Origin: Paludibacter sp. 47-17
Lineage (GTDB): Bacteria; Bacteroidota; Bacteroidia; Bacteroidales; Paludibacteraceae
Assembly (NCBI GenBank): GCA_001898935.1
Contig: MKVT01000015.1
Location: 52,152-116,151, forward strand
Direction: 5' to 3'
Length of the DNA: 64,000 bases
The first letter of the stretch is position 1. Every line of letters starts with the position of its first letter. The notes under the pieces were generated by a model. That model ran no database searches. It saw nothing but the letters and a program-made list of their open reading frames with translations, and was not told the DNA's origin. Both the position numbers and the translations under genes were made by a program. Of the stretch, positions 1 through 9,793 are shown piece after piece.

Positions 1-227
1 TAAACGGTCGTAAAGAAGTGTTTGCATATTCGCTTACCAACAAACTGGTGGTGAAAGGAATGAATGCCGGCGATCGCATTATGGTTTATGATGTGGCTGG
101 AAAACAAATTCTTTCGGGTCTTGCTACCTCCGATCTGTTCGAACAAACGTTGAAACCTTCGCTTTATATTGTAAAAGTACTTTCGGCTCAGAAAGGAACT
201 CATACAATGAAAGTGATCGTTCGATAA
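1..227 (+). CDS. C-terminal end of a T9SS-secreted protein (partial)
   Basis: This frame is open from the window edge, so only the last 75 or so residues of a larger protein are present. The visible part has the form of a type IX secretion C-terminal sorting domain: the segment LVVKGMNAGDRIMVYDVAGK followed by a Gly/Ser turn, the YIVKVLS strand and a terminal KVIVR. Such domains direct folded proteins through the outer membrane, where the domain is usually removed. The catalytic or binding part lies outside the window, so its function cannot be stated. A hairpin terminator follows directly. Confidence 0.8.
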   Translation, partial: NGRKEVFAYSLTNKLVVKGMNAGDRIMVYDVAGKQILSGLATSDLFEQTLKPSLYIVKVLSAQKGTHTMKVIVR

Positions 228-240
228 GTGAATTGATACT

Positions 241-275
241 AAAAAAAGCACTCCGGTTACGGGGTGCTTTTTTTT
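241..275. terminator. Bidirectional hairpin terminator between convergent genes
   Basis: A run of seven A, then GCACTCC, a six-base loop, GGGGTGC and a run of T form a stem flanked by A and T tracts. It therefore works in both directions, for the T9SS protein on the plus strand and the HAD phosphatase on the minus strand. Confidence 0.8.
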
Positions 276-279
276 GCTG

Positions 280-933
280 TCAGGTGTCGAGTGACTGTAT
301 AAGTAGGGGTGATAATTCGTCGGGCTGATGAATAAGCCGCGAAGGATGGAGCGTTTCGAGTTTGGCTGCGGGGCTGAGACCCCAGCTTACCGCTACCACC
401 GGGATCTGAATTTTTTTCATGGCCAGTACGTCGCGCGTCTCGTCGCCTACATATACGATACTTCCTTCGTTGAGTCGTTCTTTCCGGATTATCTTTCCTA
501 TCACTTTATCTTTCCCGAACAGGTGACGGCCGCTGTATATAAAGCTGAACACATCGTCGAGTTGGTTGTGTGCAAGAAATCTCTCCACGTTTTTTTTCGA
601 ATTTGAAGTGAGAATCCCCAACCGGTAGCCTGCATCCCGCAGGATTTTGAGGCTTTTTTCGATGCCCTCAACCAATGGGATTTCGTGCATGTGTTTTCCC
701 AGTTCCTTACGTACCCTGAAAATTAGCAGGAATAGTTTGAAAGGTGTCACGCCATATTCTTTAAAATAGCGGGTCGGGTTTTTCGCGCTCAGCAGGTCGC
801 GGGCTTCGCCGATGATGGGCTTGCACTTGTATTCGGGCGCCACGCGGTTGTAGATGTGCAGGGCTGCATCCACGCTATCGGCCAGGGTGCCGTCGAAGTC
901 GAATATGATGTATTTTACAGGTCCTTTCGGCAT
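280..933 (-). CDS. HAD-family phosphatase (phosphoglycolate phosphatase-like)
   Basis: A 217-residue haloacid dehalogenase superfamily hydrolase. The nucleophile motif FDFDGTLADS has Asp12 and Asp14, motif II is the ILTSNS segment, and the acidic metal-binding motif is VGDETRDVLA near residue 170. An alpha-helical cap sits between the first motif and motif II, as in Gph/PgmB-type enzymes. It is expected to be a cytosolic Mg-dependent phosphomonoesterase; the substrate cannot be read from sequence. It stands alone, converging on the gene at the left edge through a shared terminator. Start ATG at 933 places the nucleophile at the usual distance from the N-terminus. Confidence 0.85.
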   Translation of the reverse strand: MPKGPVKYIIFDFDGTLADSVDAALHIYNRVAPEYKCKPIIGEARDLLSAKNPTRYFKEYGVTPFKLFLLIFRVRKELGKHMHEIPLVEGIEKSLKILRDAGYRLGILTSNSKKNVERFLAHNQLDDVFSFIYSGRHLFGKDKVIGKIIRKERLNEGSIVYVGDETRDVLAMKKIQIPVVAVSWGLSPAAKLETLHPSRLIHQPDELSPLLIQSLDT

Positions 934-1162
934 GATGCAAATGGGTTAATGGGCAACAAAAATACTACATTTTTTTAAGCCGGCCTTAAAACCGGATGCA
1001 TGCCGGCCCGGTTTTTTTGAAGTTGGGAAGCGATAATGGAAAAAAATCGTCATAATTGAGTGAATAATCAACTTTTTGTATTCCGATTTTTAATTTCTTT
1101 GTAAGTGGAATGAAAACCGGTTGTGCACCGCCGGCCGGGAATGTAAACTGTACGGAAATAGA

Positions 1163-4100
1163 ATGAAAAACAAAGTACTTAGTCTGGCGTTTTTAGTTGG
1201 TGTTTCGCTTTTTGCTGCTGCGCAGCATAAGCAGGGCGATACCATTTTTGTGGGTGAATCGAAACTGAAACTGGTTTCGGCCAATCTGATTGTTAATCCG
1301 GGATTTGAAGAGGGGCTTGCGGGTTGGACCGATGCCACATCGGACATGGCTCCCTTGAATTCGGCCAATTTTTCGGTAAACGCTACCGGTGGCATCGATA
1401 ATTCGAAGTTTCTGGTGGGTTTGAAAAACGAAGGGGCTTCCGGAGCCGGCTCCATCGGCACCGGGTGGAGCATAGCCGGCGGTAAAAGATATTATTTTGC
1501 CTATCATGTTAAGTACCTCTCGGCTTCGGCTGCTGCCGCCGATGAGTTGTACCTGAAGGTTTCGCTTACCAATGATAAAACGGTATCGGCCGAACCTCTG
1601 ATTCTCATCAATTCGTCCAAGGTAAACGGAGGAAGCCAATGGACCCGTAACGAAGTGGTTTTTACCAACACGAATCCTGCCTATTCGTTTCTGGTAGCTC
1701 GTTTCCGCTGGTTGAGCAACCGGTTTGGATTCGATGGCTTTTCGTTGTACGAGGTGGAGGAACTGGTGAATACGACGGAGCTGGAAGCGACGATTGCCGA
1801 AGCGCAGGCCTTGTATAAGGCGGGCTCCAACGGAGCTGAGGCCTTGCTTACGGCCATTGCCACGGCACAGGCTGCTCTCGGCAGCAGCTCGCCTGCCGAG
1901 GTGAAAGCCGCAGTGGCAGCGCTCCGCAATGCCATCCGCACTTACCAGTTGCTGAATGCCTCGCCCGATAAGCCTATCGATGCCACTCATCTCATCGTGA
2001 ATCCATCGTTCGACCAGAATACTCCTCAGGGATGGAAAGGTATTGGGGTGATTAACTACCATGTGGTGGAATTCTACGAACGTACCTTTGCCATGCAGCA
2101 GAAGATAACCGGTCTGCCGGCCGGAAAGTACGTGTTGCGGGTGCAGGGTTTCGAGCGTCCGAAAGCCAACGATGCCGGTGCGGCGTATAAAGCCGGGACC
2201 GAAACGATAGCAGCCCGCCTGTTTGCGAAGTCAACCCGCTTTGCGGAACGTGTTACGCCCCTGGCATCGCTCTACAAGCACGGCTATACGGGTTCGGGTT
2301 CGCAAAGCGGATATGTACATTCGATGGCCGCGGCCGAAACGTTTATGGGAGGAGCTTCGCGTCCGTACGAGGTGGAGCTTCCGGAAATTATGGTGCAGGA
2401 GGGCGATACGCTCACCATCGGGGTTCGGAGCGATTTCACGCAGGCGGGGTATTGGGTGTTGTTTGATAATTTCAGGCTCGAATACCAGGGTGAATTTACG
2501 ACCGGCGAGTTGAAGACGGCGGTCGAAGGGCAGTTGACGTCGGCGCAGGGCCTGCTCGAAGCGAAAATACAGAATACTGTCCGAACGCAGCTTAGTGCGG
2601 CGATCGAGGGCGCCAGGCAGGCTGTGGAAGCTACGCCCCTGAACAGGGAAGGTTTGCTGACGGCCAATGCTCAACTCGGCACCGCGTCGGCGGCAGCTTT
2701 AGTTTCGGCCGGCTTGTACCAGCGTCTGCAGCAATTAATCGAAGCGGCCGAAGTCAAACTTCCTTCATTAACGGGGGTGAAGGCCAGTAATCTTTTAAAT
2801 GCATTGGTGCTTGCACGGTCGAGGGTGGCCAACCTGGATGTGAGCACGGCGCTGTTGAATTCGTCGATATCGAGCCTCAACGCACAGGTCAACAAACGGA
2901 TCTATACGCCTACCTGGATGATGGGCAATGTGAACGACCCGGCGAATAACTGGAGCCTGGAGCGCAGCAAGCAGTCGGCCAACTGGATTGTGTTCTGGGA
3001 ACCCGGCTATGGCGAGGATCCTTCGGTGCTGGCCGATGGAAATTTCAGAATTAATATCGATGCATTACTGGCTACGGCCGAGCAGTCGTTCGATTTCTAT
3101 GCCGATTCGCTGAAGTTTATCAAGCGGGGCAGTTCGAAAACCGACGATTATAAGATGATTATCCGCTTGCGTTACACGCGCGACTGGGAAGCTTCGGGCT
3201 CGGGAGTCGACGATATGATAGGACTGCTGACGCTTACTGCCTGGTCGGCCCAGGTGGGCGGACATACAATGGCGCACGAAGTAGGGCATTGTTTTCAGTA
3301 TCAGGTACATTGCGACAATGGGAATCAGAACGGCTGGATGTATGGGTTCGGTGCAAACGCTTCGGGCGGAAATGGCTGGTGGGAGCAATGTGCGCAATGG
3401 CAGGCTTTCAAGGTTTTCCCGAACTTACAGTTTACCGACAGCCGGTTTGCCAACTACCTGAATACGGCACACAAGCATATATTACACGAGGCGCCTCGTT
3501 ACGATAATTACTTTATCCACGATTATTTTACGTACCGCCACGGAATGGAAATAATCGGCCGCTTGTGGAATGAATCGGTTCGTCCCGAAGATCCTGTGGA
3601 GGCCTACAAACGGATTACAGGCATTAGTCAGGAGCAGTTCAACGACCAGATGTACGATCGTGCTGCCCGGTTTGCTACCTGGGATATTCCGGCCTTGATA
3701 ACGGAAGGTACGAAGCGTATTTCGTCGCGTCCGCAAGCTAAGATGATCAATGCGGGCAATGGTTTTTGGCGCATCGATCCTACGGTTGCTCCCGAAAACT
3801 ATGGTTATAATGTTATCCGGCTGAATGCGCCTGTGAAAGCAACTACCGTGTATGCATTTTTCGAAGGTAAAGCGGGTATGGACGGATACCGTAAAAATTA
3901 TACCGCCTCGGCCGGATGGCGGTATGGGTTCGTAGCTTTGCTCAACGACGGTACCCGTGTGTACAGCGAAATGAAGTCGGCCGGCTATGCCGCACCTTCG
4001 GGTACGCTGATGTTCCTTTGTCCCGACAATTGCAAGCAATTGTGGCTGGTGGTGAGCGGGGCGCCTTCGAGCCATTGGAGGCATGCCTGGGACGATGATG

Positions 4101-4411
4101 ATACCAACGACGAACAATGGCCCTATGAGGTGAAGTTTAACAATACGAATTTACTGGGCCAGCAGAATATTGTGAATAGCCTGCCCGATACCTCGGAACT
4201 GGGTATTACGCTGTATGGCGCAAAAGGGATGTTGGTTGCCGGTGAGTTACCTCTTGACGCACGGCTGCTGGTGTATACACCGGCGGGGACCTGCGTGGCC
4301 GAAGTGCAACCCGGTATGGCGGCCGCTACCGTAGTCCTCGACCAGGGGCTGTATGTGGTTGCGATACGGCACAGAGGGCAGGAATACGTTCGTAAGGTTG
4401 TTGTTTATTAA
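1163..4411 (+). CDS. Large secreted metallopeptidase-like protein with T9SS sorting domain
   Basis: A 1082-residue secreted protein. An N-terminal signal peptide (MKNKVLSLAFLVGVSLFAAA) supports the start at 1163 rather than a GTG 42 bases earlier. Residues about 35-200 and 270-440 look like two beta-sandwich (carbohydrate-binding-like) domains, each starting with an LIVNPGF/LIVNPSF segment. Ala-rich helical segments follow. A zincin motif HEVGH lies at about 705-709, followed by GGNGWWEQCAQW, the pattern I associate with DUF6055-type proteins. The last 75 residues resemble a T9SS type A sorting domain ending KVVVY. Inference: a surface-exposed or released zinc peptidase or glycoprotein-acting enzyme. 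The downstream GH43 gene suggests joint glycan or glycoprotein breakdown. Family assignment is from motif memory only. Confidence 0.7.
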   Translation: MKNKVLSLAFLVGVSLFAAAQHKQGDTIFVGESKLKLVSANLIVNPGFEEGLAGWTDATSDMAPLNSANFSVNATGGIDNSKFLVGLKNEGASGAGSIGTGWSIAGGKRYYFAYHVKYLSASAAAADELYLKVSLTNDKTVSAEPLILINSSKVNGGSQWTRNEVVFTNTNPAYSFLVARFRWLSNRFGFDGFSLYEVEELVNTTELEATIAEAQALYKAGSNGAEALLTAIATAQAALGSSSPAEVKAAVAALRNAIRTYQLLNASPDKPIDATHLIVNPSFDQNTPQGWKGIGVINYHVVEFYERTFAMQQKITGLPAGKYVLRVQGFERPKANDAGAAYKAGTETIAARLFAKSTRFAERVTPLASLYKHGYTGSGSQSGYVHSMAAAETFMGGASRPYEVELPEIMVQEGDTLTIGVRSDFTQAGYWVLFDNFRLEYQGEFTTGELKTAVEGQLTSAQGLLEAKIQNTVRTQLSAAIEGARQAVEATPLNREGLLTANAQLGTASAAALVSAGLYQRLQQLIEAAEVKLPSLTGVKASNLLNALVLARSRVANLDVSTALLNSSISSLNAQVNKRIYTPTWMMGNVNDPANNWSLERSKQSANWIVFWEPGYGEDPSVLADGNFRINIDALLATAEQSFDFYADSLKFIKRGSSKTDDYKMIIRLRYTRDWEASGSGVDDMIGLLTLTAWSAQVGGHTMAHEVGHCFQYQVHCDNGNQNGWMYGFGANASGGNGWWEQCAQWQAFKVFPNLQFTDSRFANYLNTAHKHILHEAPRYDNYFIHDYFTYRHGMEIIGRLWNESVRPEDPVEAYKRITGISQEQFNDQMYDRAARFATWDIPALITEGTKRISSRPQAKMINAGNGFWRIDPTVAPENYGYNVIRLNAPVKATTVYAFFEGKAGMDGYRKNYTASAGWRYGFVALLNDGTRVYSEMKSAGYAAPSGTLMFLCPDNCKQLWLVVSGAPSSHWRHAWDDDDTNDEQWPYEVKFNNTNLLGQQNIVNSLPDTSELGITLYGAKGMLVAGELPLDARLLVYTPAGTCVAEVQPGMAAATVVLDQGLYVVAIRHRGQEYVRKVVVY

Positions 4412-4497
4412 TGCGTTAAATATTGATCTACTAATCCGGGCCGTTCCCGGGCTCTGCCCGAACAGGTAGGGTTCATGGCCCTCAACTTACTTCTCCT

Positions 4498-6507
4498 ATG
4501 CAAAAAACGAGTTTTAATTTTTCGTGGATGTGGTTTGTGGTCGTGCTGTTTCAGGCTGCAACGTTTCGGGTGACTGCTAACCCTGTGCTGCAATCTTCCG
4601 GTCGGTCAAGTGGTTCGAATACTGCTGCACAGGCTGTGCCTGCTCCTCTTTTCGAGGGGTATTTGTTTGCTTATTTCGAAGGTTCGGGTCCGCGTAACTC
4701 CCAGGAACAACTGCGTTTTGCGGTAAGCGAAAATGCGGTCGACTGGACGGCTCTGAACGGCAATAATCCGGTGCTGGCTTCGGATAAAATTTCGCAAACA
4801 GGCGGTATTCGTGATCCGCATTTGCTCCGGGGCAACGACGGGCGGTTCTACCTCACAGCTACCGATATGTTTACCATGAAAAACGGCTGGGATACCAATC
4901 CGGGCATTGTTCTGCTTCGTTCCGATAATCTTACCGATTGGACCCATAGTATCATCGATCTGGCGAAGTTGTATCCGAAAAAATTCGGCAAGGTAAAATG
5001 GGTGTGGGCTCCGCAAACTATTTACGATCCGAAAGCAAAGAAATACCTGGTGTATTTTACCGTCCGTTTCCACGAGGACGAAAAACTTGATTTTTACGCG
5101 GCTTATGCCAATAAGGACTTTTCGGGCTTTGAACGGGAACCGAAGTTGATGTTTCGCGCTAAATACGGAGCCATTGATGGTGATATAATCTACAGGGATG
5201 GACTTTACCACTTCTTCTACAAAGGCAATACGAAGGATGCCAACGGCAAAGAAGTGAAAAATGGGATTCAGAAAGCGGTTTCCAAATCGCTGCAAGGTCC
5301 GTGGAAGGAAGATTTTGTATACGTCGATGCCTATGCAGCCAAAGGAGTTTCGGTGGAAGGCAGCAGTGTTTTCAAACTGAATAATTCGGAAGAATATTTT
5401 CTGATGTACGATCTGTACCGTGATAAACGTTTCGAATTTCAGCGCTCGAACGATCTTACTACGTTTAGTGCTGAACCCGAGTCGTTTACCAAGAACTTCA
5501 ATCCGCGTCATGGAAGCGTAATCAGTATTACCCGCGACGAAGCCCGCCGTTTACAAGCCAAGTGGGGCGGTGTGCCCGAAACCCTGCTGATGCCCGTGCA
5601 ACCCGGCGACCGGCATCGGTTTGTGTCGCAGGGAAATCCTGTTTTCAGGCACAAATACACGGCCGATCCGGCTGCTTTGGTGAAGGGCGATACGCTTTGG
5701 TTGTATACCGGTCACGATTTCGCTGGCAGACAACAAAATTATAAAATGAAGGACTGGTTGGTGTTTACAACTACCGATATGAAAAACTGGACCGAATATC
5801 CGGTGCCGCTGAAAATCACCGATTTCACCTGGGCAACCAGCGGCGATGCGTATGCCGGCCACGTAGCCGAGCGAAACGGCAAATATTACTGGTACATCAG
5901 CACCAACTGGACGGGAATTGGTGTGGCGGTGAGCGACCGCCCCGAAGGTCCGTTTAAGGATGCATTGGGCAAACCGCTGCTTACCAATAAAGATTGTTTT
6001 GCTTCGACGCATTCCTGGGCTTGTATCGATCCGGCTATTTTTATCGACGACGATGGGACGCCCTGGATTTTCTGGGGCAATCGGGAGTGTTATTTTGCTA
6101 AGCTGAAAGATAATATGATTGAAATTGATGGCGAAATCCGCCAGGTAAATTTCGAGGGATTCAGTTTTACCGAAGCGCCCTGGATCCACAAGCACCGGGG
6201 GAAATATTACCTGACCTATGCTACCGAATTCCCCGAGAAAATTGCTTATGCGATGGCCGATCGTATCGAGGGTCCTTACGAATACAAAGGTATTTTAAAC
6301 GAAATTGCCGGTAATAGCAACACCAATCACCAGGGTATCGTGCAGTTTAAAGGGAAATGGTATTTCCTGTACCACAACGGCGGAATAAATACCGAGGGAG
6401 GTAGCTACAGCCGCTCGGTGTGTATCGACGATTTGCACTATAATCCCGATGGTACCTTGAAACGGGTCGTCATGACCACCGAAGGGGTGAATCCCGTACG
6501 CGAATAA
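4498..6507 (+). CDS. Tandem glycoside hydrolase family 43 protein
   Basis: A 669-residue protein with an N-terminal hydrophobic segment that should act as a signal peptide. It holds two five-bladed propeller units. The first, about 50-350, has IRDPHLL and resembles GH43-like domains. The second, about 380-665, carries the full family 43 set: Asp390 in YTADPAAL (base), Asp511 in CIDPAIFID (pKa modulator) and Glu559 in FTEAPW (acid). Family 43 enzymes include beta-xylosidases, alpha-L-arabinofuranosidases and arabinanases, so the likely substrate is an arabinose- or xylose-containing plant polysaccharide. Whether the first unit is catalytic is uncertain. The gene lies 86 bases after the T9SS peptidase-like gene on the same strand. 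Confidence 0.85.
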   Translation: MQKTSFNFSWMWFVVVLFQAATFRVTANPVLQSSGRSSGSNTAAQAVPAPLFEGYLFAYFEGSGPRNSQEQLRFAVSENAVDWTALNGNNPVLASDKISQTGGIRDPHLLRGNDGRFYLTATDMFTMKNGWDTNPGIVLLRSDNLTDWTHSIIDLAKLYPKKFGKVKWVWAPQTIYDPKAKKYLVYFTVRFHEDEKLDFYAAYANKDFSGFEREPKLMFRAKYGAIDGDIIYRDGLYHFFYKGNTKDANGKEVKNGIQKAVSKSLQGPWKEDFVYVDAYAAKGVSVEGSSVFKLNNSEEYFLMYDLYRDKRFEFQRSNDLTTFSAEPESFTKNFNPRHGSVISITRDEARRLQAKWGGVPETLLMPVQPGDRHRFVSQGNPVFRHKYTADPAALVKGDTLWLYTGHDFAGRQQNYKMKDWLVFTTTDMKNWTEYPVPLKITDFTWATSGDAYAGHVAERNGKYYWYISTNWTGIGVAVSDRPEGPFKDALGKPLLTNKDCFASTHSWACIDPAIFIDDDGTPWIFWGNRECYFAKLKDNMIEIDGEIRQVNFEGFSFTEAPWIHKHRGKYYLTYATEFPEKIAYAMADRIEGPYEYKGILNEIAGNSNTNHQGIVQFKGKWYFLYHNGGINTEGGSYSRSVCIDDLHYNPDGTLKRVVMTTEGVNPVRE

Positions 6508-6523
6508 AGCAGTTAAACGATTG

Positions 6524-6593
6524 AACGCCGCTACTTCAGCTTCCCTGCATGTCCGGAACAATTGGTCATTTGGGGAGCCGAAGTAGCGGCGTT
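6524..6593. terminator. Long hairpin terminator between GH43 and galM
   Basis: AACGCCGCTACTTC at 6524-6537 is exactly complementary to GAAGTAGCGGCGTT at 6580-6593. Pairing continues imperfectly inward (GCTTCCC with GGGGAGC). The long stem lies between two convergent genes and probably ends both transcripts. Confidence 0.7.
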
Positions 6594-6624
6594 TATCTTA
6601 CCTTGCCTTATAAAAGGGCGGCAA

Positions 6625-7653
6625 CTAGTTTACCGTCGAAAATTTGTACACACAGTATTCCTCATAGCGCTCACCCGGGCGAAGCACCGAGCTGGGGAAA
6701 TGAGCAATGTTGGGTGAATTCGGGAAGTTTTGGGTTTCCAGGCACACCGATTCCTGCTCGGCATAGGTCTTTCCGTATTTTCCAGGCTGATATTCCACCC
6801 AGTTGGCCGTGTAAATCTGAACACCGGGCTGTGTAGTCAACACTTCCATTTTGCGGCCGCTAACCGGTTCGGTCAGGACTGCCGCCAGCGCCAGCTCCTT
6901 CGGTTGATTTTTACGGATCGCCCAGTTGTTGTCGATGCCTCTGCCGGCAGCATATTCCGGAGCGTCGATCACCGAACCGATCACGGTAGGTTGGCGGAAG
7001 TCGAAAGGTGAGTTGTCCACCGGACGCAATTCGCCGGTAGGAGAAGCGGTTTCGTCGAGCACGGTGTGAAAATCGGCGTTGATTTGCAATACATGGTCGC
7101 GAACCGTACCATTACCGGCGCCTTTCAGGTTGAAGTACGAGTGGTTGGTCAGCCCGATTACGGTAGGCTTATCGGTTTCGGCTTCGTAACGAATCTTCAA
7201 TTCGTTATCGTCGGTAACGGTGATAGTAACACAGCAGTCCAGCATGCCCGGATAACCTTCCTCACCATCGGCCGATTTGTAATTCATGCAAATCGAATTC
7301 TCCGATACCTCGATTACCTCCCACACCTGTGCGTTGAAGCCCTTGATGCCTCCATGCAGCGCATTGCCTCCATTGTTTCGGGCCAAGGTGTACTGCACGC
7401 CGTCCAGGGTGAACCGGCCATCTTTGATACGATTGGCAAACCGTCCGCAGGTGGAGCCGAAATAAGGCTCTTTGTCGATGTTTTCCTGCAAGGTGTCGAA
7501 ACCCAGTACCACATCTTCCAGTTTGCCGTCGCGGTCGGGAACCATCAACCGGGTAATCTTGGTGCCGTAGTTGGTCACTTCGGCCGACATCCCGTTTTTA
7601 TTTTTCAGGACATAGCTCTTTACCGCTTTTCCATCCATTAATATTGTTTCCAT
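6625..7653 (-). CDS. galM: Aldose 1-epimerase (galactose mutarotase)
   Basis: A 342-residue protein of the GalM family, which interconverts alpha and beta anomers of galactose or glucose in the Leloir pathway. The family signature is clear: GRFANRIKDGRF near residue 70, the catalytic His in TNHSYFNLKG near residue 170, and the catalytic Glu in CLETQNFPNSPN near residue 305. No signal peptide is visible, so it is predicted to be cytosolic. It starts 12 bases after galK on the same strand and is presumably co-transcribed with it. Confidence 0.95.
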   Translation of the reverse strand: METILMDGKAVKSYVLKNKNGMSAEVTNYGTKITRLMVPDRDGKLEDVVLGFDTLQENIDKEPYFGSTCGRFANRIKDGRFTLDGVQYTLARNNGGNALHGGIKGFNAQVWEVIEVSENSICMNYKSADGEEGYPGMLDCCVTITVTDDNELKIRYEAETDKPTVIGLTNHSYFNLKGAGNGTVRDHVLQINADFHTVLDETASPTGELRPVDNSPFDFRQPTVIGSVIDAPEYAAGRGIDNNWAIRKNQPKELALAAVLTEPVSGRKMEVLTTQPGVQIYTANWVEYQPGKYGKTYAEQESVCLETQNFPNSPNIAHFPSSVLRPGERYEEYCVYKFSTVN

Positions 7654-7665
7654 GTTCTTTGCTTT

Positions 7666-8826
7666 TTATTCAACGCGGGTAGCGCCGTCGCCAATTTCGG
7701 CAATGTAGAAATCGGGTTTGATGCCGATGCGTGCTTCGTAGTTGGCACCCACCTGAGCAATAAAAGTATCGATCGCTTCTTCTTTCACCAGCGAAACGGT
7801 ACAGCCGCCAAAGCCGCCACCCGTCATGCGCGATCCGATAACGCCGTCAATTTTCCAGGCTTCCTCGGCCATGCAATCCAGTTCGGGACCGGTAACTTCG
7901 TAATCGTCGCGCAACGACACATGCGAAGCATTCATCAGCTTGCCGAACAATTCCAGGTTACCATCTTTCAATGCCTTTACAGCATCCGAAGTACGCTGTA
8001 CTTCGCCCACAACGTGGCGGGCGCGCTTGTGAGCCACCGGATCGGTAATCGCGCTTTCGATCGATTTGAATTCGGCTTCGGTAAGTTCGGCCAGGTATTT
8101 CAACGGACGAACGGCATTAAGCTGGGCGACAGCCGTTTTACATTCGGCTACACGCTGGTTGTAAGCGCCCGAATCGAGTTTGTGGGGTGAGTGAGTGTTC
8201 GAAATCACAATTTTAACGCCTTCGAGTTTCACCGGAACCAATTCGAATTCCAAGGTGTCGCAATTGAGGTGTACGGCATGATCCTTCGCTCCGTTGGCCG
8301 ATACGAACTGGTCCATAATTCCGCAATTTACCAGTGCGAATTCATGCTCCGATTTCTGGCCAATCAAAGCCAGCTCGGTACGGTTGAAGCCCGTTCCCAA
8401 TTGATCGTTGAAGGCATAGGCGGTAACCACTTCGAGGGCGGCCGACGACGATAAACCGGCTCCATTGGGCACATTACCCCAGATCAGAATGTCGAAACCC
8501 TGGGTGATGGCCACTCCGCGTTTAACAAACTGGGCAATGACTCCCAGGGGATAGTTTACCCACGATTTTTCGAGCCGGGTGGTCAGTTGATCGAAATTCA
8601 ACGAAATAATCTCCGGCTGATTCAACGATTTGAAATTAATCACCTGTTGGTCGTTTTTAGCAATCAGCAGGTTGGTGCCAAAACTTAATGCACAGGGAAA
8701 TACGGCGCCACCGTTGTAGTCGGTGTGCTCACCAATCAGATTAACACGACCGGGCGAAAAATAAACCGCTTCGGCAGGTTTGCCATAGGTAGCTTCAAAG
8801 GCTTGTTTTAATTCTTGTGTTGTCAT
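7666..8826 (-). CDS. galK: Galactokinase
   Basis: A 386-residue GHMP-family kinase that phosphorylates alpha-D-galactose to galactose 1-phosphate. All three family motifs are present: the galactokinase signature PGRVNLIGEHTDYNGG near residue 27, the ATP-binding GNVPNGAGLSSSAAL near 117, and the C-terminal GSRMTGGGFGGCTVSL near 335. The catalytic Asp is in the NCGIMDQFVS segment. Length is normal for bacterial GalK. It is the first gene of a galK-galM pair. No galT or galE lies in the window. Confidence 0.95.
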   Translation of the reverse strand: MTTQELKQAFEATYGKPAEAVYFSPGRVNLIGEHTDYNGGAVFPCALSFGTNLLIAKNDQQVINFKSLNQPEIISLNFDQLTTRLEKSWVNYPLGVIAQFVKRGVAITQGFDILIWGNVPNGAGLSSSAALEVVTAYAFNDQLGTGFNRTELALIGQKSEHEFALVNCGIMDQFVSANGAKDHAVHLNCDTLEFELVPVKLEGVKIVISNTHSPHKLDSGAYNQRVAECKTAVAQLNAVRPLKYLAELTEAEFKSIESAITDPVAHKRARHVVGEVQRTSDAVKALKDGNLELFGKLMNASHVSLRDDYEVTGPELDCMAEEAWKIDGVIGSRMTGGGFGGCTVSLVKEEAIDTFIAQVGANYEARIGIKPDFYIAEIGDGATRVE

Positions 8827-8997
8827 ACTAGTATTTATGTTGTTAGATGTTTTTCAAAATTCCCTGCAAAATAACAAAATAAAAGCGGGTAAACCTGCTC
8901 GAAAAGTATGTTTTTTAGCAGAATTATGTATTTTGAATTATTTGTGAAGTATTTTGATGTTTAATTTTACATTTTGACGCTTCAACTCCCTGAGTGC

Positions 8998-9696
8998 TTA
9001 AGCAAGCGCCAGGGTGAAGATGCTGATGCGGACCGGCTCGGTTTGAAGCAGGGCCAGCATACATGCTTCCAGGGTGGATCCGGTGGTCAACACATCGTCA
9101 ATCAACAGAATGTGTTTCCCTTTAAAAACCTCAGTATCGGTCAGATGGAAAATCCCCTCGGTATTTTTGTACCGGTCGAAAACCGATTTCCTGGTTTGGG
9201 TTGTATTCTCGCGAATCCTTCGCAGATGAGTTGTGTCGATCGGTTTGTGCAGCACGGTCGCCAGTCCTTTGGCAATCCATTCGCTCTGATTGTAGCCCCG
9301 TCTGGCATATTTCCGCGGATGGAGCGGGACGGGTACCAGCACATCCACCGAGCAGAAATCGGGTGCATCGAGCAGATCGGCTGCTGCATACGCCGCCATT
9401 ACCGAACCTATTTCCTTATTTCCCTTGTATTTCAGTTCGTGCAACAGCTTCTGAAAGGGCGATCCTTTCTGAAAAAAGAAAAACGACGTACCCCGGTAAA
9501 GCGGCACTTTTCCCCAGAATCGTTTTTCTACCGTATTGTCGGGTTGTAAATGAAAATTGGTTTTCGGAATGCCGTGGAGGCAATGAAGGCAAATCGATTT
9601 CTCGCCCCGGAGCAGACTTTCGTTGCAAACGAGGCACAGATTGGGATAGAAAATGTCGAGAAAATCGGTGTACCACCGGTAAATAAACTTTTTCAT
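8998..9696 (-). CDS. ComF-family phosphoribosyltransferase-like protein
   Basis: A 232-residue protein of the ComF/GntX family. Four cysteines in two CxxC pairs (21/24 and 36/39) form an N-terminal zinc-ribbon-like unit. The C-terminal half carries the type I phosphoribosyltransferase loop LLIDDVLTTGSTLEA near residues 194-209. In Gram-positive bacteria ComF is part of the DNA uptake machinery; in Bacteroidota its role is not settled, and no other competence gene is nearby. It lies 97 bases downstream of dgkA on the same strand. Confidence 0.85.
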   Translation of the reverse strand: MKKFIYRWYTDFLDIFYPNLCLVCNESLLRGEKSICLHCLHGIPKTNFHLQPDNTVEKRFWGKVPLYRGTSFFFFQKGSPFQKLLHELKYKGNKEIGSVMAAYAAADLLDAPDFCSVDVLVPVPLHPRKYARRGYNQSEWIAKGLATVLHKPIDTTHLRRIRENTTQTRKSVFDRYKNTEGIFHLTDTEVFKGKHILLIDDVLTTGSTLEACMLALLQTEPVRISIFTLALA

Positions 9697-9793
9697 AGTA
9701 GCGATGATGGCCGCGACTGCTCACGGCAGGTTTACATATTGATTCGAAAAAAGGAATGTAAATCCCCGGGGAGGGCTCTCCGGTCGCGGAATG

